Of a stretch of DNA of 64,000 bases, positions 18,074 through 26,222 are shown one piece after another. The notes under the pieces are model-generated. The model did not search any database, was not told where the DNA came from, and saw only the letters and a list, made by a program, of their open reading frames with translations. The stretch's first letter is position 1; the number at the start of each line of letters is the position of its first letter. This stretch comes from Candidatus Latescibacterota bacterium (GTDB lineage Bacteria; JAAXHH01): contig JAJEEG010000006.1 of NCBI GenBank assembly GCA_022821085.1, forward strand, positions 2,625,330-2,689,329, read 5' to 3'. A program made the translations under genes and the position numbers.

Positions 18074-18976
18074 ATGTCTGGGGAACTCACTGTTGTGGAA
18101 GTGAAGAGTGAATGGGAGCGTGAATCGGAAGACATGGGTAGCAAACGCAAGTTCTGGTATAACAATCCAGACTCTGGTAATTGGTTGTTCAAGTATCCAC
18201 GAGGAGACTCCGGGGAACATTGGGCAGAAAAGATAGCAGCCGAAGTTGCTGGGATTCTTGGTATTGAACATGCCATAGTAGAGTTAGCGGTCTTTGAAGG
18301 AAGAAAAGGAACCACAACAAGATCGTTTACAAATGTCGGCATTGGCACGGTTTTGGTCCATGGGAATCAGTTACTTGAGTCGGCGGTGCGAGATTATGAT
18401 CCAAACAAGATATTCGGTCAATCCAGCCATACCCTGGAGAATATCTGGAGAGCTTTAGACACAGTACTATCAGTACTACATGATTCAGTAAAAGCGAAAT
18501 CAACAAAATGTCGATTTGCGGACTACTTGATTTTTGATGCAATCATTGGCAATACTGATAGGCACCACGAGAACTGGGGATTGCTGTTACAATTATCTGA
18601 GGGTAAGGTTTTTGTGGATTTAGCCCCCACGTATGACCATGCCTCGTCGTTAGGTCGAGAACTAAGTGACACCAAGCGTGAAAGGCTATTCGCCAACAAC
18701 CAAATTGGTCCGTACGTTGAAAGAGCACCTGGAGCCATATACTGGTCTGAATCTGACTCACGTGGCGTTAGCCCTATCGAATTGGTCAGACGGTCAGTTG
18801 ATGCATATCCCGAGTTTTTTAGCCCTGCACTTCAACGAATCAAGGAATTGGACAAGGGGTCAATTCTCAACCTACCTGAACAATTACCCGACGATTGGAT
18901 ATCTAGTTTAGGTCGAAAATTCATGACCGACCAATTGGACTATAGCATCAGCAAGTTACAGGAGTTATCAGCATGA
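18074..18976 (+). CDS. HipA-like Ser/Thr kinase (kinase domain only)
   Basis: A 300-residue protein resembling the C-terminal kinase part of HipA/CtkA. WLFKYPR supplies an ATP-binding Lys (about residue 40), followed by HWAEKIAAEVAGILGI (helix with conserved Glu). DYLIFDAIIGNTDRHHENWGLL is a clear HipA catalytic loop (Asp, Arg-His, Asn), and DLAPTYDHASSLG is the metal-binding DFG-equivalent. The HipA N-terminal subdomain is missing and appears instead in the next gene, which starts within this stop (ATGA). ATG at 18074 has AGGTGG upstream; GTG at 18062 is the alternative. AT-rich composition against GC-rich neighbours points to horizontal transfer. The target is unknown; HipA relatives phosphorylate aminoacyl-tRNA synthetases. 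Confidence 0.82.
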   Translation: MSGELTVVEVKSEWERESEDMGSKRKFWYNNPDSGNWLFKYPRGDSGEHWAEKIAAEVAGILGIEHAIVELAVFEGRKGTTTRSFTNVGIGTVLVHGNQLLESAVRDYDPNKIFGQSSHTLENIWRALDTVLSVLHDSVKAKSTKCRFADYLIFDAIIGNTDRHHENWGLLLQLSEGKVFVDLAPTYDHASSLGRELSDTKRERLFANNQIGPYVERAPGAIYWSESDSRGVSPIELVRRSVDAYPEFFSPALQRIKELDKGSILNLPEQLPDDWISSLGRKFMTDQLDYSISKLQELSA

Positions 18977-19722
18977 GTGAGAAAACACTGTTTCTGGCTT
19001 GGCAAGACAGAAATCCTAGCAGCGCATGGTTTCCGGTGGGCCAGCTTGATGCGAATGTCGAACAATCATTGTATCGATTTCGCTATATCAAAGGCGCCAA
19101 AAAAGCAAAGAAAGAAGGATTTACTCCTTTACTGGATTTTCCTGATTTAAAAGGAGACTATCGTTCTTCGAGGTTATTTCCACTTTTTAAAAACAGAGTG
19201 ATGAATCCCGCAAGACCGGATTTTTCAGATTATCTGAAAAGTCTGGATTTACCAGAGAAGGCAAATCCCATCGAGATCCTGGCCAGAAATGGTGGCTCCC
19301 GGGTTACAGATACCTACGAAGTTTTTCCAAAAATCACAAAGCACGCAGACGGGAGATTTACCTGCAGGTTTTTCTTACATGGTTGGCGATACATCAATGA
19401 AGAAGCAAAAAATCGGTTGAATAGACTAAGTGAAGAAGAAGAGTTGTATGTTACGTTAGAACTGACCAATCCTGCAACCCAGTTAGCTGTACAGATTCAA
19501 ACAACAGACTATCACATGGTCGGATGGGCACCACGCTATCTGGTACATGACTTGACCAAGGCTATGGCTAACTCGAATGGCATGTTCGAAGCAAAAGTAG
19601 CACGTATGAATTCCAACACCGCATTTCTGAAACATCGAGTTTTGATCGAAATGCATGGCTATTGGGGTAAACATGAACCAATGAGTAGTAAAGATTACCA
19701 ACTTCTGGTCCCACAAGACTAA
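18973..19722 (+). CDS. HipA N-subdomain-like protein fused to a HIRAN-type domain
   Basis: 249 residues, start ATG overlapping the kinase stop. Residues 1-85 look like the HipA N-terminal subdomain: LFLAWQDR, YRFRYIKGA, then FTPLLDFPDL and a YRSSRLFPLFKNRVM block, as in HipA and HipS. Residues 150-215 resemble a HIRAN domain, a fold in HLTF/Rad5 that binds DNA 3' ends: LYVTLELTNPATQLAVQIQ and MVGWAPRYLVHDL. The segment between is mixed and unassigned. It would partner the kinase and could set its activity by sensing DNA ends. This combination without a HipB-type antitoxin is unusual. Both domain calls are by eye and need profile searches. Composition is AT-rich like the kinase gene. Confidence 0.7.
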   Translation: MSEKTLFLAWQDRNPSSAWFPVGQLDANVEQSLYRFRYIKGAKKAKKEGFTPLLDFPDLKGDYRSSRLFPLFKNRVMNPARPDFSDYLKSLDLPEKANPIEILARNGGSRVTDTYEVFPKITKHADGRFTCRFFLHGWRYINEEAKNRLNRLSEEEELYVTLELTNPATQLAVQIQTTDYHMVGWAPRYLVHDLTKAMANSNGMFEAKVARMNSNTAFLKHRVLIEMHGYWGKHEPMSSKDYQLLVPQD

Positions 19723-19783
19723 TTACACCTGCATTTAAACATGCTGAGTTATGTCCCGGTTGGCAGTTTTTTCTCATCTCCCC

Positions 19784-21283
19784 CTACACCCCCGCCATCA
19801 TCCGCATCACCGCGCCCTGGTCCGCGTCACCGCGGGTCAACTCCCCGGCCACGCGCCCGGAACGCAGCACGAGGATCCGCGTCGACAGGTTGAGCACCTC
19901 GGGCAGTTCGCTCGACACGAGCACGATGGCCGTGCCCTCATGGGCCAGCTGATCGATGAGGGCGTGCATCTCCGACTTGGCGCCCACGTCCACGCCACGG
20001 GTGGGTTCGTCGATGAGGAGGATCGGGCAATTCGCGGCCAGCCACTTGGCCAGGACCACCTTCTGCTGATTGCCGCCCGACAGGCCCGCCGTGTCGTACC
20101 GGACATTGTCGGGCCGCACCGACAGCCGCCTGGCGTATTCCCGGGCCAGGTCTTCTTCCCGGCTGCCGCGGATCCATCCGAAGTCGGACCGGCCGGCCAG
20201 GGTGGGTAACCCGATGTTCTGGTCCACACGGAGCGACAGGACGAGACCGAACCGCTTGCGGTCTTCGGGCACGAGGCCGATGCCCGACCGCATGGCGTCG
20301 ATCGGTTGCCGGATCCTCACCGGCCGGCCGGAAACGCTGATTCTGCCCGTGGCCAGGGTGTCCAGCCCGAACACGGCCTGCAGCACTTCGGTACGGCCCG
20401 CGCCCACCAGACCGGCCAGGGCCAGCACCTCCCCGGATCGCACCGAGAAGGACACGTCCTCGAATCTGCCGGGACTCGACAGATTTTCCACGGCCAGCAT
20501 CTCTGTACCCGGCTCGGTGTCCACGTGGGAGGGAAAGTAGGCCTCGAAGGTGCGGCCGATCATGAGGTTGATCAATGAAGGCCGGTCGAGTTCGGCGGCC
20601 GGCCGGGTGGCCACGTGCCGGCCGTCACGAAGCACCGTCACGACGTCGCACAATCGGAAGATCTCGTCCAGGTCGTGGGAGATGTAGATCGACGTCACGC
20701 CCTTCGACTTGAGATGACGGATGTTCTCACGCAGCCGTTCCGCTTCCACGTGGGACAGGCTGCTGGTCGGCTCGTCGAAGACGATCACGCGGGCGCCGCT
20801 GCCCAGGGCCGCCGCGATCTGTACGAGTTGCTGCTGGGCCACCGGCAGTTTACCGATGGGCGTCTCCACGTCCATGCCGACCTCGATTGCGGACAGCAGC
20901 TGACGCGCGCGTTCCTCCATCTTCCGGTCGGAGACGAACCCGCCCCGGGCCGGCAGGTTTCCCAGACAGAGGTTTTCGGCGACGGAGAGGTTCTCGCAGA
21001 AAACGAGCTCCTGGTGGACCATGCCGATGCCCAGGTCCAGGGCGTCTCCCGGTTCGACAAGCTGCACGGGCCGGCCGGCGATGCGGATCTGTCCGCCGTC
21101 GAGGCCGTAAATGCCGGTCAGGATGCGGCCCAGCGTGCTCTTGCCGGCCCCGTTCTCGCCGACCACGGCATGGCAGGTACCCGCTTCGATGCCGAAGGTC
21201 ACTTCGTCGAGGGCCGTCACACCGGGAAACCGCTTGGTGATCCGGTCGAATTCGATATAGGGGTGTGCGGGATTGCGGTCCAT
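19784..21283 (-). CDS. Sugar ABC transporter ATP-binding protein (RbsA/MglA type)
   Basis: A 499-residue tandem ATPase that powers sugar uptake with the permease at 22465. The first domain has Walker A (VGENGAGKSTL, near residue 41), a QQQLVQIAAAL signature region and VIVFDEPTSSLS. The second has the usual degenerate Walker A (LAGLVGAGRTEVLQAVFG), an intact LSGGNQQKVVLAKWL signature and ILLIDEPTRGVDVGAK. This asymmetry is normal for RbsA-type proteins. ATG at 21283 is the first start of the frame. It is the last gene of the permease/binding-protein/ATPase operon, an order different from rbsDACB. Confidence 0.93.
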   Translation of the reverse strand: MDRNPAHPYIEFDRITKRFPGVTALDEVTFGIEAGTCHAVVGENGAGKSTLGRILTGIYGLDGGQIRIAGRPVQLVEPGDALDLGIGMVHQELVFCENLSVAENLCLGNLPARGGFVSDRKMEERARQLLSAIEVGMDVETPIGKLPVAQQQLVQIAAALGSGARVIVFDEPTSSLSHVEAERLRENIRHLKSKGVTSIYISHDLDEIFRLCDVVTVLRDGRHVATRPAAELDRPSLINLMIGRTFEAYFPSHVDTEPGTEMLAVENLSSPGRFEDVSFSVRSGEVLALAGLVGAGRTEVLQAVFGLDTLATGRISVSGRPVRIRQPIDAMRSGIGLVPEDRKRFGLVLSLRVDQNIGLPTLAGRSDFGWIRGSREEDLAREYARRLSVRPDNVRYDTAGLSGGNQQKVVLAKWLAANCPILLIDEPTRGVDVGAKSEMHALIDQLAHEGTAIVLVSSELPEVLNLSTRILVLRSGRVAGELTRGDADQGAVMRMMAGV

Positions 21284-21351
21284 GGCATTACCCTAGGCTC
21301 TGCGACCCATGGTAGGATCGGGCGAAGAGAAGGCCGGACGCCTAATCCGGA

Positions 21352-22398
21352 TCAGTCGCCCGTGTCGGGCTGTTCATCCATCTGCAGGTACCGTTCCGGC
21401 ACGTCGGTGAATCCCCAACCCTGGAGCATCGCCGCCCACTCGCCGAGGTTCTCCCGGGACACGTGGACCAGTTCGAGGGGGTTGATCACGGGCACATCCT
21501 GCTGCAGGTGGATCTTCTCGACGATCAGGCGGACGGATTCGTACCCCCAGAGGTAGGTCGGCTGTCCCCACAACACGGGTACGATGCCCTGCTCGATGTA
21601 GGTCAGTTGGGGCGGCAGCGCGTCTACCGAGATGATCTTCATGCGCTCGGGATCCAGGTCGGTCAGCAGGGTCTGCGTGAAAAGCGCCCATCCGCCGACC
21701 ATGGCCCATCCCTCGATATCCGGATAGGCGTTGTTGACGCGCACGACTTCGGCGGCGGCGTCCTGGGGGGTTTCGATGTGATAGAAGGTCCCCACGATCG
21801 ATATCTCCGGATATTCGGCGGCCTTCTGCAGCACGCCTTCCACCCGCTTGCGCAGGTTCGGCGCGTTCTGATTGCCCGCGAGTATGGCCACCCGTCCCCT
21901 GCCGTCCATCGCTTTGGCCAGTTCCCCCATGATCAGGCCGCCGGTCTTGATGTCGTCCACGCCGAAGAAGGCGAACCGCTTCGAGTCCGGCGCGTCGCTG
22001 TCGAAGGTCATGACCGGCACGCCCCGGTCCACCGCGTCATTGATGGCGCCCGTTACCTTGGCTGCGTCCGAGCAGGAGATCAGGACAACGTCGGCGCCTT
22101 CGTTCACGGCCTGTGCGATGCGCTGCGCCTGTACCTGGCCGTCCTCCGTCGGCGGAGTGCGCCAGTCGATCACGATGTCGACGCCGTGCGCTTCCGACAA
22201 CTCCCTGGCCGCCGCCTCGGCGCCGGTACGGGACGACAGGAACACGGGATTGGTCGTGCTCTTGGCGATCATGGAAATCACGAGCCGGTTGTCGTCCGGC
22301 GGCGCGGTTCCTCCGCAACCTGTTGCAACAATGGACAGGCCCGTGGCCAGCATGGTCATGGCGATCAGCGTTCGTAGCGTCTTCTTCAAAAGTATCAT
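21352..22398 (-). CDS. Sugar ABC transporter substrate-binding lipoprotein
   Basis: A 348-residue periplasmic binding protein of the Peripla_BP_4 (ribose/galactose) class. The signal peptide ends in the lipobox VATGC (Cys near residue 28), so it is membrane-anchored. Typical segments are LVISMIAKSTTNPVF, GADVVLISCSDA, VPVMTFDSDAP, a central GRVAILAGNQNAPN and a late VLWGQPTYLWGYESV. AAGGAA lies upstream of ATG 22398. It delivers a sugar or polyol to the adjacent permease; the ligand is not predictable. Confidence 0.9.
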   Translation of the reverse strand: MILLKKTLRTLIAMTMLATGLSIVATGCGGTAPPDDNRLVISMIAKSTTNPVFLSSRTGAEAAARELSEAHGVDIVIDWRTPPTEDGQVQAQRIAQAVNEGADVVLISCSDAAKVTGAINDAVDRGVPVMTFDSDAPDSKRFAFFGVDDIKTGGLIMGELAKAMDGRGRVAILAGNQNAPNLRKRVEGVLQKAAEYPEISIVGTFYHIETPQDAAAEVVRVNNAYPDIEGWAMVGGWALFTQTLLTDLDPERMKIISVDALPPQLTYIEQGIVPVLWGQPTYLWGYESVRLIVEKIHLQQDVPVINPLELVHVSRENLGEWAAMLQGWGFTDVPERYLQMDEQPDTGD

Positions 22399-22420
22399 CG
22401 ATCGCGTTCCTTTCTGAACG

Positions 22421-22483
22421 GGCCTATACGGTCACGGACCGGGCTTAAACGGTCACGGGCCGGCCTATACGGTCACGGACCGG
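22421..22483 (-). repeat. Three tandem copies of a ~20-bp unit spanning a stop codon
   Basis: The permease tail CCGTGACCGTATAG is repeated as CCGTGACCGTTTAA and again as CCGTGACCGTATAG, at periods of 20 and 21 bases. Each copy carries a stop triplet, and the first is the real stop of the permease gene. Confidence 0.85.
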
Positions 22484-23529
22484 TCCGCTCCGGCCAGTCT
22501 GCGAGCCGTGAGCCGGCGGTTCACCTGGTCGAGGACGACGGCGACGATGATCGCGCAACCGATCACGACCCATTCGTAGTTCTGGTCCAGGTGCAGGGTG
22601 CGGATGGACTGGCGGATCAGGACGATCAACATGGCGCCGAGCATGGCGTTGACCGCGCTTCCCCGGCCGCCGCGAAGACTCGCGCCGCCGACGACCGCGG
22701 AAGCGATCACGTAGAGTTCGTAACCCGTGGCATCGGCGCAGGAGGCCGAACCGTAGTAGCTGCTGCCCACCAGCGCGGCGATGCCCGCTGTGAGTCCTGA
22801 AATCACGTATACACCTACCAGGATCCGGTCGATCCGCAGCCCGGCGTAACGGCCGGCCTCCACGTTCCCGCCCACGGCGAAAATATGGCGGCCCATGACG
22901 GTCCTGGACAGGTAGACGGCGCCGGCGGCCGTGATGAGGAGCATGATGATCATGGGCATGGGATAGAGGGCGTCGGATCCGAAGGACAGTTTGATCGCGT
23001 CGGTCAGGGACTGCGGCACAAGTATGCTCTCCGCCTCGCTGGCCACGAAAGCGATGCCGCGAAATATCCACATCGTGCCGAGGGTGACGATAAAGGGGTG
23101 CACGCGGAGTCCGACCACCATCAACCCGTTCAGCAGGCCGCACAGCACCCCCAGGCTGACGCAGGTCAAGACGGCCAGCGCGACTACCGCGAAGGGACCT
23201 TCCGGGGCCACGGCCCGCAGGACCATGGCGGTCATCACGCCGGACAGGGCGTAAATCGAGCCGACCGAGAGATCGATCCCGCCGGAGATGATGACCATGG
23301 TCGCCCCGACGGCCATGATCACGAAGAAACTGGCGTCCGTGGCCGTCTGCATCAGCGTGCGGGAATTCAGAAAATTGTTGACGAGCTCGCCCGTAGTACG
23401 GTCGACGTGATATCCGGCGAAAACGGAGAGTACCGCACCGAGCAGCAGGATGACGAGAACCAGTCCAGTTTGCTGGGAACCGAGCAGGATTCGTAGCATC
23501 GGCAGCATCGTCGTTCCGGGTGTTTGCAT
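22465..23529 (-). CDS. Sugar ABC transporter permease (RbsC type)
   Basis: A 354-residue inner-membrane permease of the BPD_transp_2 family with about nine hydrophobic segments. Conserved stretches are VIMAVGATMVIISGGIDLSVGS, GLLNGLMVVGLRVHPFIVTLGTM, RHIFAVGGNVEAGRYAGL (the ATPase-coupling loop) and AVVGGASLRGGRGSAVNAMLGA. ATG at 23529 fits. It is the first gene of the three-gene operon, followed by the binding protein and the double ATPase. Its 3' end is tandemly duplicated. Confidence 0.92.
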   Translation of the reverse strand: MQTPGTTMLPMLRILLGSQQTGLVLVILLLGAVLSVFAGYHVDRTTGELVNNFLNSRTLMQTATDASFFVIMAVGATMVIISGGIDLSVGSIYALSGVMTAMVLRAVAPEGPFAVVALAVLTCVSLGVLCGLLNGLMVVGLRVHPFIVTLGTMWIFRGIAFVASEAESILVPQSLTDAIKLSFGSDALYPMPMIIMLLITAAGAVYLSRTVMGRHIFAVGGNVEAGRYAGLRIDRILVGVYVISGLTAGIAALVGSSYYGSASCADATGYELYVIASAVVGGASLRGGRGSAVNAMLGAMLIVLIRQSIRTLHLDQNYEWVVIGCAIIVAVVLDQVNRRLTARRLAGADRSVTV

Positions 23530-23607
23530 GGTTTTGGCGGTGGACGGGATGTCCTGAATTTGTAAGGGACCACGGGCCTAAATCAAGGAAAACGTATCGG
23601 AAGGGAA

Positions 23608-23644
23608 ATAGAAAACCCCGGCATGCGTCGTCGGCATGCCGGGG
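23608..23644 (-). terminator. Rho-independent terminator after the coiled-coil gene
   Basis: A perfect 11-bp stem, CCCCGGCATGC/GCATGCCGGGG, with a 7-base loop, is followed on the minus strand by TTTTC. It sits 39 bases beyond the stop at 23683. Confidence 0.85.
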
Positions 23645-23682
23645 TCGGTGCTCATCCGTTCATCCTGCGAGGCGGCGTCGCG

Positions 23683-24021
23683 TCAGGAAGCCTTCTTTTC
23701 CGCGGGTTCCGCTTCCTCGTGCCGCAGCTCTTCTTCCCGGTCCTCGATGTTCTGCTGCGATGCCTTGATGCGATCCAGGATGCCGTTCACTTCCGTATCT
23801 CCCGACACGTCGGTGATGCCATCCTCGACCACCATCTGGTGCACCCGGCCTCCCAGTTCGGTCAACTGGTTGCGGATATCGGCGCGTGCCGACTGGATCT
23901 CCAGCTTGATCCGGCCCTTACGCGTGAGGTCTTCCGCCATGTCCAGCGCGCCGGACAGGCTCTTGCGAACAGTTTCGATCGGACCGTCCAATTCCGATTT
24001 GATCGTTTGCCAGAGGTTCAT
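23683..24021 (-). CDS. Small charged, probably coiled-coil protein of unknown function
   Basis: 112 residues, highly charged and helical in composition: LSGALDMAEDLTRKGRIKLEIQ, ADIRNQLTELGGRVHQMVV, and a glutamate-rich tail (DREEELRHEEAEPAEKKAS). There is no signal peptide or membrane segment. AAGGAG eight bases before ATG 24021 is an excellent ribosome binding site, and a strong terminator follows, so it is a real monocistronic gene. It recalls small stress-type or cell-envelope coiled-coil proteins, but I do not recognise a family. Confidence 0.7.
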   Translation of the reverse strand: MNLWQTIKSELDGPIETVRKSLSGALDMAEDLTRKGRIKLEIQSARADIRNQLTELGGRVHQMVVEDGITDVSGDTEVNGILDRIKASQQNIEDREEELRHEEAEPAEKKAS

Positions 24022-24149
24022 GATGTAACTCCTTTTCCTGGTTCCTTCGTGCGTCTTTAGAACCGCGGCTTAAGCGGCCGAATGGTCTTTACGGGTTAGA
24101 CGTCCGTTTCGCCGTCCGGGTTTCAGTATACCGCAAGCCGGCACCCGCG

Positions 24150-24839
24150 TCAACGATAGAGCGCGTATGCGACGATGTTGATACCCATTCTGAACGCGGC
24201 TTCGCGTTTATCCGGCGGATCGTTGTGAGTCTTTTCGTCGGCCCAGCCGTCGCTGACATTGCTTTCGTACGTGTAGTACACCACCAGCCGCCCGTCGTGA
24301 AAAAGCCCGAACCCCTGGGGCGGCTTGCCGTCGTGCTCATGGTGTTTGGGCGGTCCGGCCGGGAAGTCGTAGATGATGTGATAGATCGGATGGTCGAAGG
24401 GCAGCTCGACGAATTCCTTGTCCGGAAAGACCCGTTTCATCTCCCTGCGAAAGGCCTCGTCCATCCCGTAGTCGTCATCGGCGTAGAGGAAACCGCCACG
24501 CGTCAGGTAGGTGCGGAGGTTCCGGATTTCCGGTTCGGTCCACCTCACCTCGCCGTGGCCGGTCATGAAAAGGAAAGGGGAAGAAAACAGGAGGTCATCG
24601 GTCAGGGTGACGACGCGCTGATCCAGGTTCGTTTCTATGCCCGCGCGCAACTGCAGCTCCCGGGCCAGGTTGGGAATGGCCTCGGGGTCGTTGTACCAGT
24701 CGCCTCCGCCGTCGTACTTCAACCGCGCGATGGTCAGCCTGCCGTTTTCGCGGTCGGCCGCCCGCCCTTCGGAACCCGTCCACCCGAGGACGATTCCGCA
24801 CAGCAGGAGGGCGTGCACGCTTCTGCGAAGGGAGTTCAT
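24150..24839 (-). CDS. DUF4159 domain protein, secreted
   Basis: 229 residues with a cleavable signal peptide (LLLCGIVLGWTGSEGRAA). The DUF4159 pattern follows: LTIARLKYDGGGDWYNDPEAIPNL, FLFMTGHGEVRWTEPEIRNLRTYLTRGGFLYADDD (glutamine-amidotransferase-like fold), DHPIYHIIYDFP and NVSDGWADEKTHND. Function is unknown; such proteins often accompany MoxR/DUF58-type clusters, not seen here. ATG at 24839 has GGAGC upstream and places the signal peptide correctly. Sixteen bases separate it from a small membrane-protein gene upstream. Confidence 0.85.
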   Translation of the reverse strand: MNSLRRSVHALLLCGIVLGWTGSEGRAADRENGRLTIARLKYDGGGDWYNDPEAIPNLARELQLRAGIETNLDQRVVTLTDDLLFSSPFLFMTGHGEVRWTEPEIRNLRTYLTRGGFLYADDDYGMDEAFRREMKRVFPDKEFVELPFDHPIYHIIYDFPAGPPKHHEHDGKPPQGFGLFHDGRLVVYYTYESNVSDGWADEKTHNDPPDKREAAFRMGINIVAYALYR

Positions 24840-24855
24840 CGCGGGAAGCTCCGGG

Positions 24856-25023
24856 TCATCCACGGCCGCCGGGACGGGCGGGCCGGGTTCTGCCGCCCGC
24901 GCGCCGTGCGGAGGCCCGCACGCGCTGCCCGCCTCCCGCGAGGGCCATCAGGTAGACCAGGCCGATCGCGACAAGACCCAGGATTACCGTTCCGATCACG
25001 CTGAAACCAATCGTCGCCAACAT
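24856..25023 (-). CDS. Small single-helix membrane protein (55 residues)
   Basis: ATG at 25023 follows GAGGAG with a five-base spacer, the best ribosome binding site in this part. The product has one hydrophobic helix (IGTVILGLVAIGLVYLMALA, about residues 11-30) and a very basic Arg-rich C-tail (VRASARRAGGRTRPAR), so the tail should face the cytoplasm. It lies directly upstream of the DUF4159 gene and is probably co-transcribed. Function unknown. Small size makes it easy to miss in automated annotation. Confidence 0.6.
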   Translation of the reverse strand: MLATIGFSVIGTVILGLVAIGLVYLMALAGGGQRVRASARRAGGRTRPARPGGRG

Positions 25024-25092
25024 ACGCTCTCCTCAACAGGTGCTGAAGATACGTCCCCAGGACGATCTCCGATCGTTTTCTCCCCGAATCCG

Positions 25093-25157
25093 GTCAGCCG
25101 CCGACCCCGGCCCGCATCAAACGCAGGCTCGGTCTGCGTCAGCCGCCGACCCCGGCC
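25093..25157 (-). repeat. Direct repeat of a 20-bp gene end including the stop
   Basis: GGCCGGGGTCGGCGGCTGAC (minus strand) occurs at 25157-25138, where it encodes the last residues and stop of the DD-peptidase gene. It occurs again at 25112-25093, a period of 45 bases. Confidence 0.9.
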
Positions 25158-26188
25158 TGCGGTACCGCGGCGCGGCCGGTATTCACGCTCCAGTCCAGCA
25201 GGCGCCGCATGTCCGTGAACCGGGTCCTGCTCGTCGGACCTCCGAGTATGACGGCGTAGATGTCGTCGCCCTCGTTGCCGACGGCCCTGAGCACGAGACA
25301 ATATCCGGCTCTGCGGATGTATCCGGTCTTGCTGCCTACGCACGCCCACCGGCTTTCGGATACCGGTTCGCGGACCAGCCGGTTGGTGGTCCGGATGGTA
25401 TGCGTGCGCCGGTTCGTACCAAAACGATACTCCTTCGCCAGGAGGATCTCCGCCAGCAGGTCGTCCTGCAGCGCATTCCACAGCAGGGCAATGCAGTCCA
25501 CCGCGGTGGACGTATTGCCTGAATCCAATCCGGTGGGTTCGGTAAATCGCGAGTTCGCCAGGCCGAGTGAAGCCGCCGTTTCATTCATCTGCTCCACAAA
25601 AGCCTCGATCGTCAGGCCCGTCGCCCGGGCCAGCGCCCGGGCCGCCGCGTTGTCCGAAGCAATCAGGGTGGCGTACAGCAGGTCCCGGGCGGAAACCCGT
25701 TCCCTGAATCTCAGTTTCGTCCAGTTCGCCCGGTAGACGTCCTGCCGGGTGATACTGACCTGCTTGTCCAGGTCCGGATTCATGCCCATGAAGGTCACGG
25801 CCGTCATCAGCTTCGTAATGCTCGCGACCGGGAACGGCGACGTCGCGTTCTTCTGGTAGATCACTTCGCCCGACTGCATGTCGACGACAAGGGCGGCCCG
25901 CGCACGTACACGGACACCCATGTTCCACCTGCTCGACCTGATGGGCGCCGCATCCACTGCGGCCGGCGGTTCGGGCGATCCGGCTGGACTGTCCACTGCG
26001 GCGAGCGCACCGGGCGGTCCGTGCGGGTCAGCTGGTCCGTCTACAAAAGGGCCCGGCCTATTGATCGGGCCGTCTACCGGAGAATGTCCATCGGACGGTC
26101 TCGTGTCAGCGGATACGGAAGCGATCGAAAGCAGCAAGGCGCAACTCACCCATACCGCCCTAGGCCAGATAGGGTTAAGGCTACTCAT
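25139..26188 (-). CDS. Serine-type D-Ala-D-Ala carboxypeptidase (peptidase S11)
   Basis: A 349-residue low-molecular-weight penicillin-binding protein that trims peptidoglycan side chains. The signal peptide runs to about residue 28. A Pro/Gly-rich spacer follows (SPVDGPINRPGPFVDGP, then PHGPPGALAAVDSPAGSPEP). The catalytic motifs are in order: SITKL (SxxK), SDN (SxN) and SKTG (KTG). AALVVDMQSGEVIYQKNA is typical of the family. It lacks an obvious C-terminal amphipathic anchor, and ends soon after RLLDWS. ATG at 26188 has no clear Shine-Dalgarno. It is 34 bases downstream of the c-di-AMP cyclase fusion gene, probably one transcript. Confidence 0.9.
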   Translation of the reverse strand: MSSLNPIWPRAVWVSCALLLSIASVSADTRPSDGHSPVDGPINRPGPFVDGPADPHGPPGALAAVDSPAGSPEPPAAVDAAPIRSSRWNMGVRVRARAALVVDMQSGEVIYQKNATSPFPVASITKLMTAVTFMGMNPDLDKQVSITRQDVYRANWTKLRFRERVSARDLLYATLIASDNAAARALARATGLTIEAFVEQMNETAASLGLANSRFTEPTGLDSGNTSTAVDCIALLWNALQDDLLAEILLAKEYRFGTNRRTHTIRTTNRLVREPVSESRWACVGSKTGYIRRAGYCLVLRAVGNEGDDIYAVILGGPTSRTRFTDMRRLLDWSVNTGRAAVPQAGVGG

Positions 26189-26222
26189 AGCAAGGGAAAA
26201 TAGGACGGGATGCGACGCTAAG

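Noticed and set aside
17883-19740. Complete HipBST or HipBA toxin-antitoxin operon
   Set aside because: No helix-turn-helix HipB gene is found on either side; neighbours are an SDR and a sugar ABC ATPase.
17883-19740. Insertion sequence or integrative element around the kinase island
   Set aside because: No transposase, integrase, terminal inverted repeats or flanking direct repeats could be seen.
23530-23600. Promoter of the sugar ABC operon (TTGATT, 16 bases, TACAAA on the minus strand)
   Set aside because: Only four of six bases match at each box, too weak to list as a feature.
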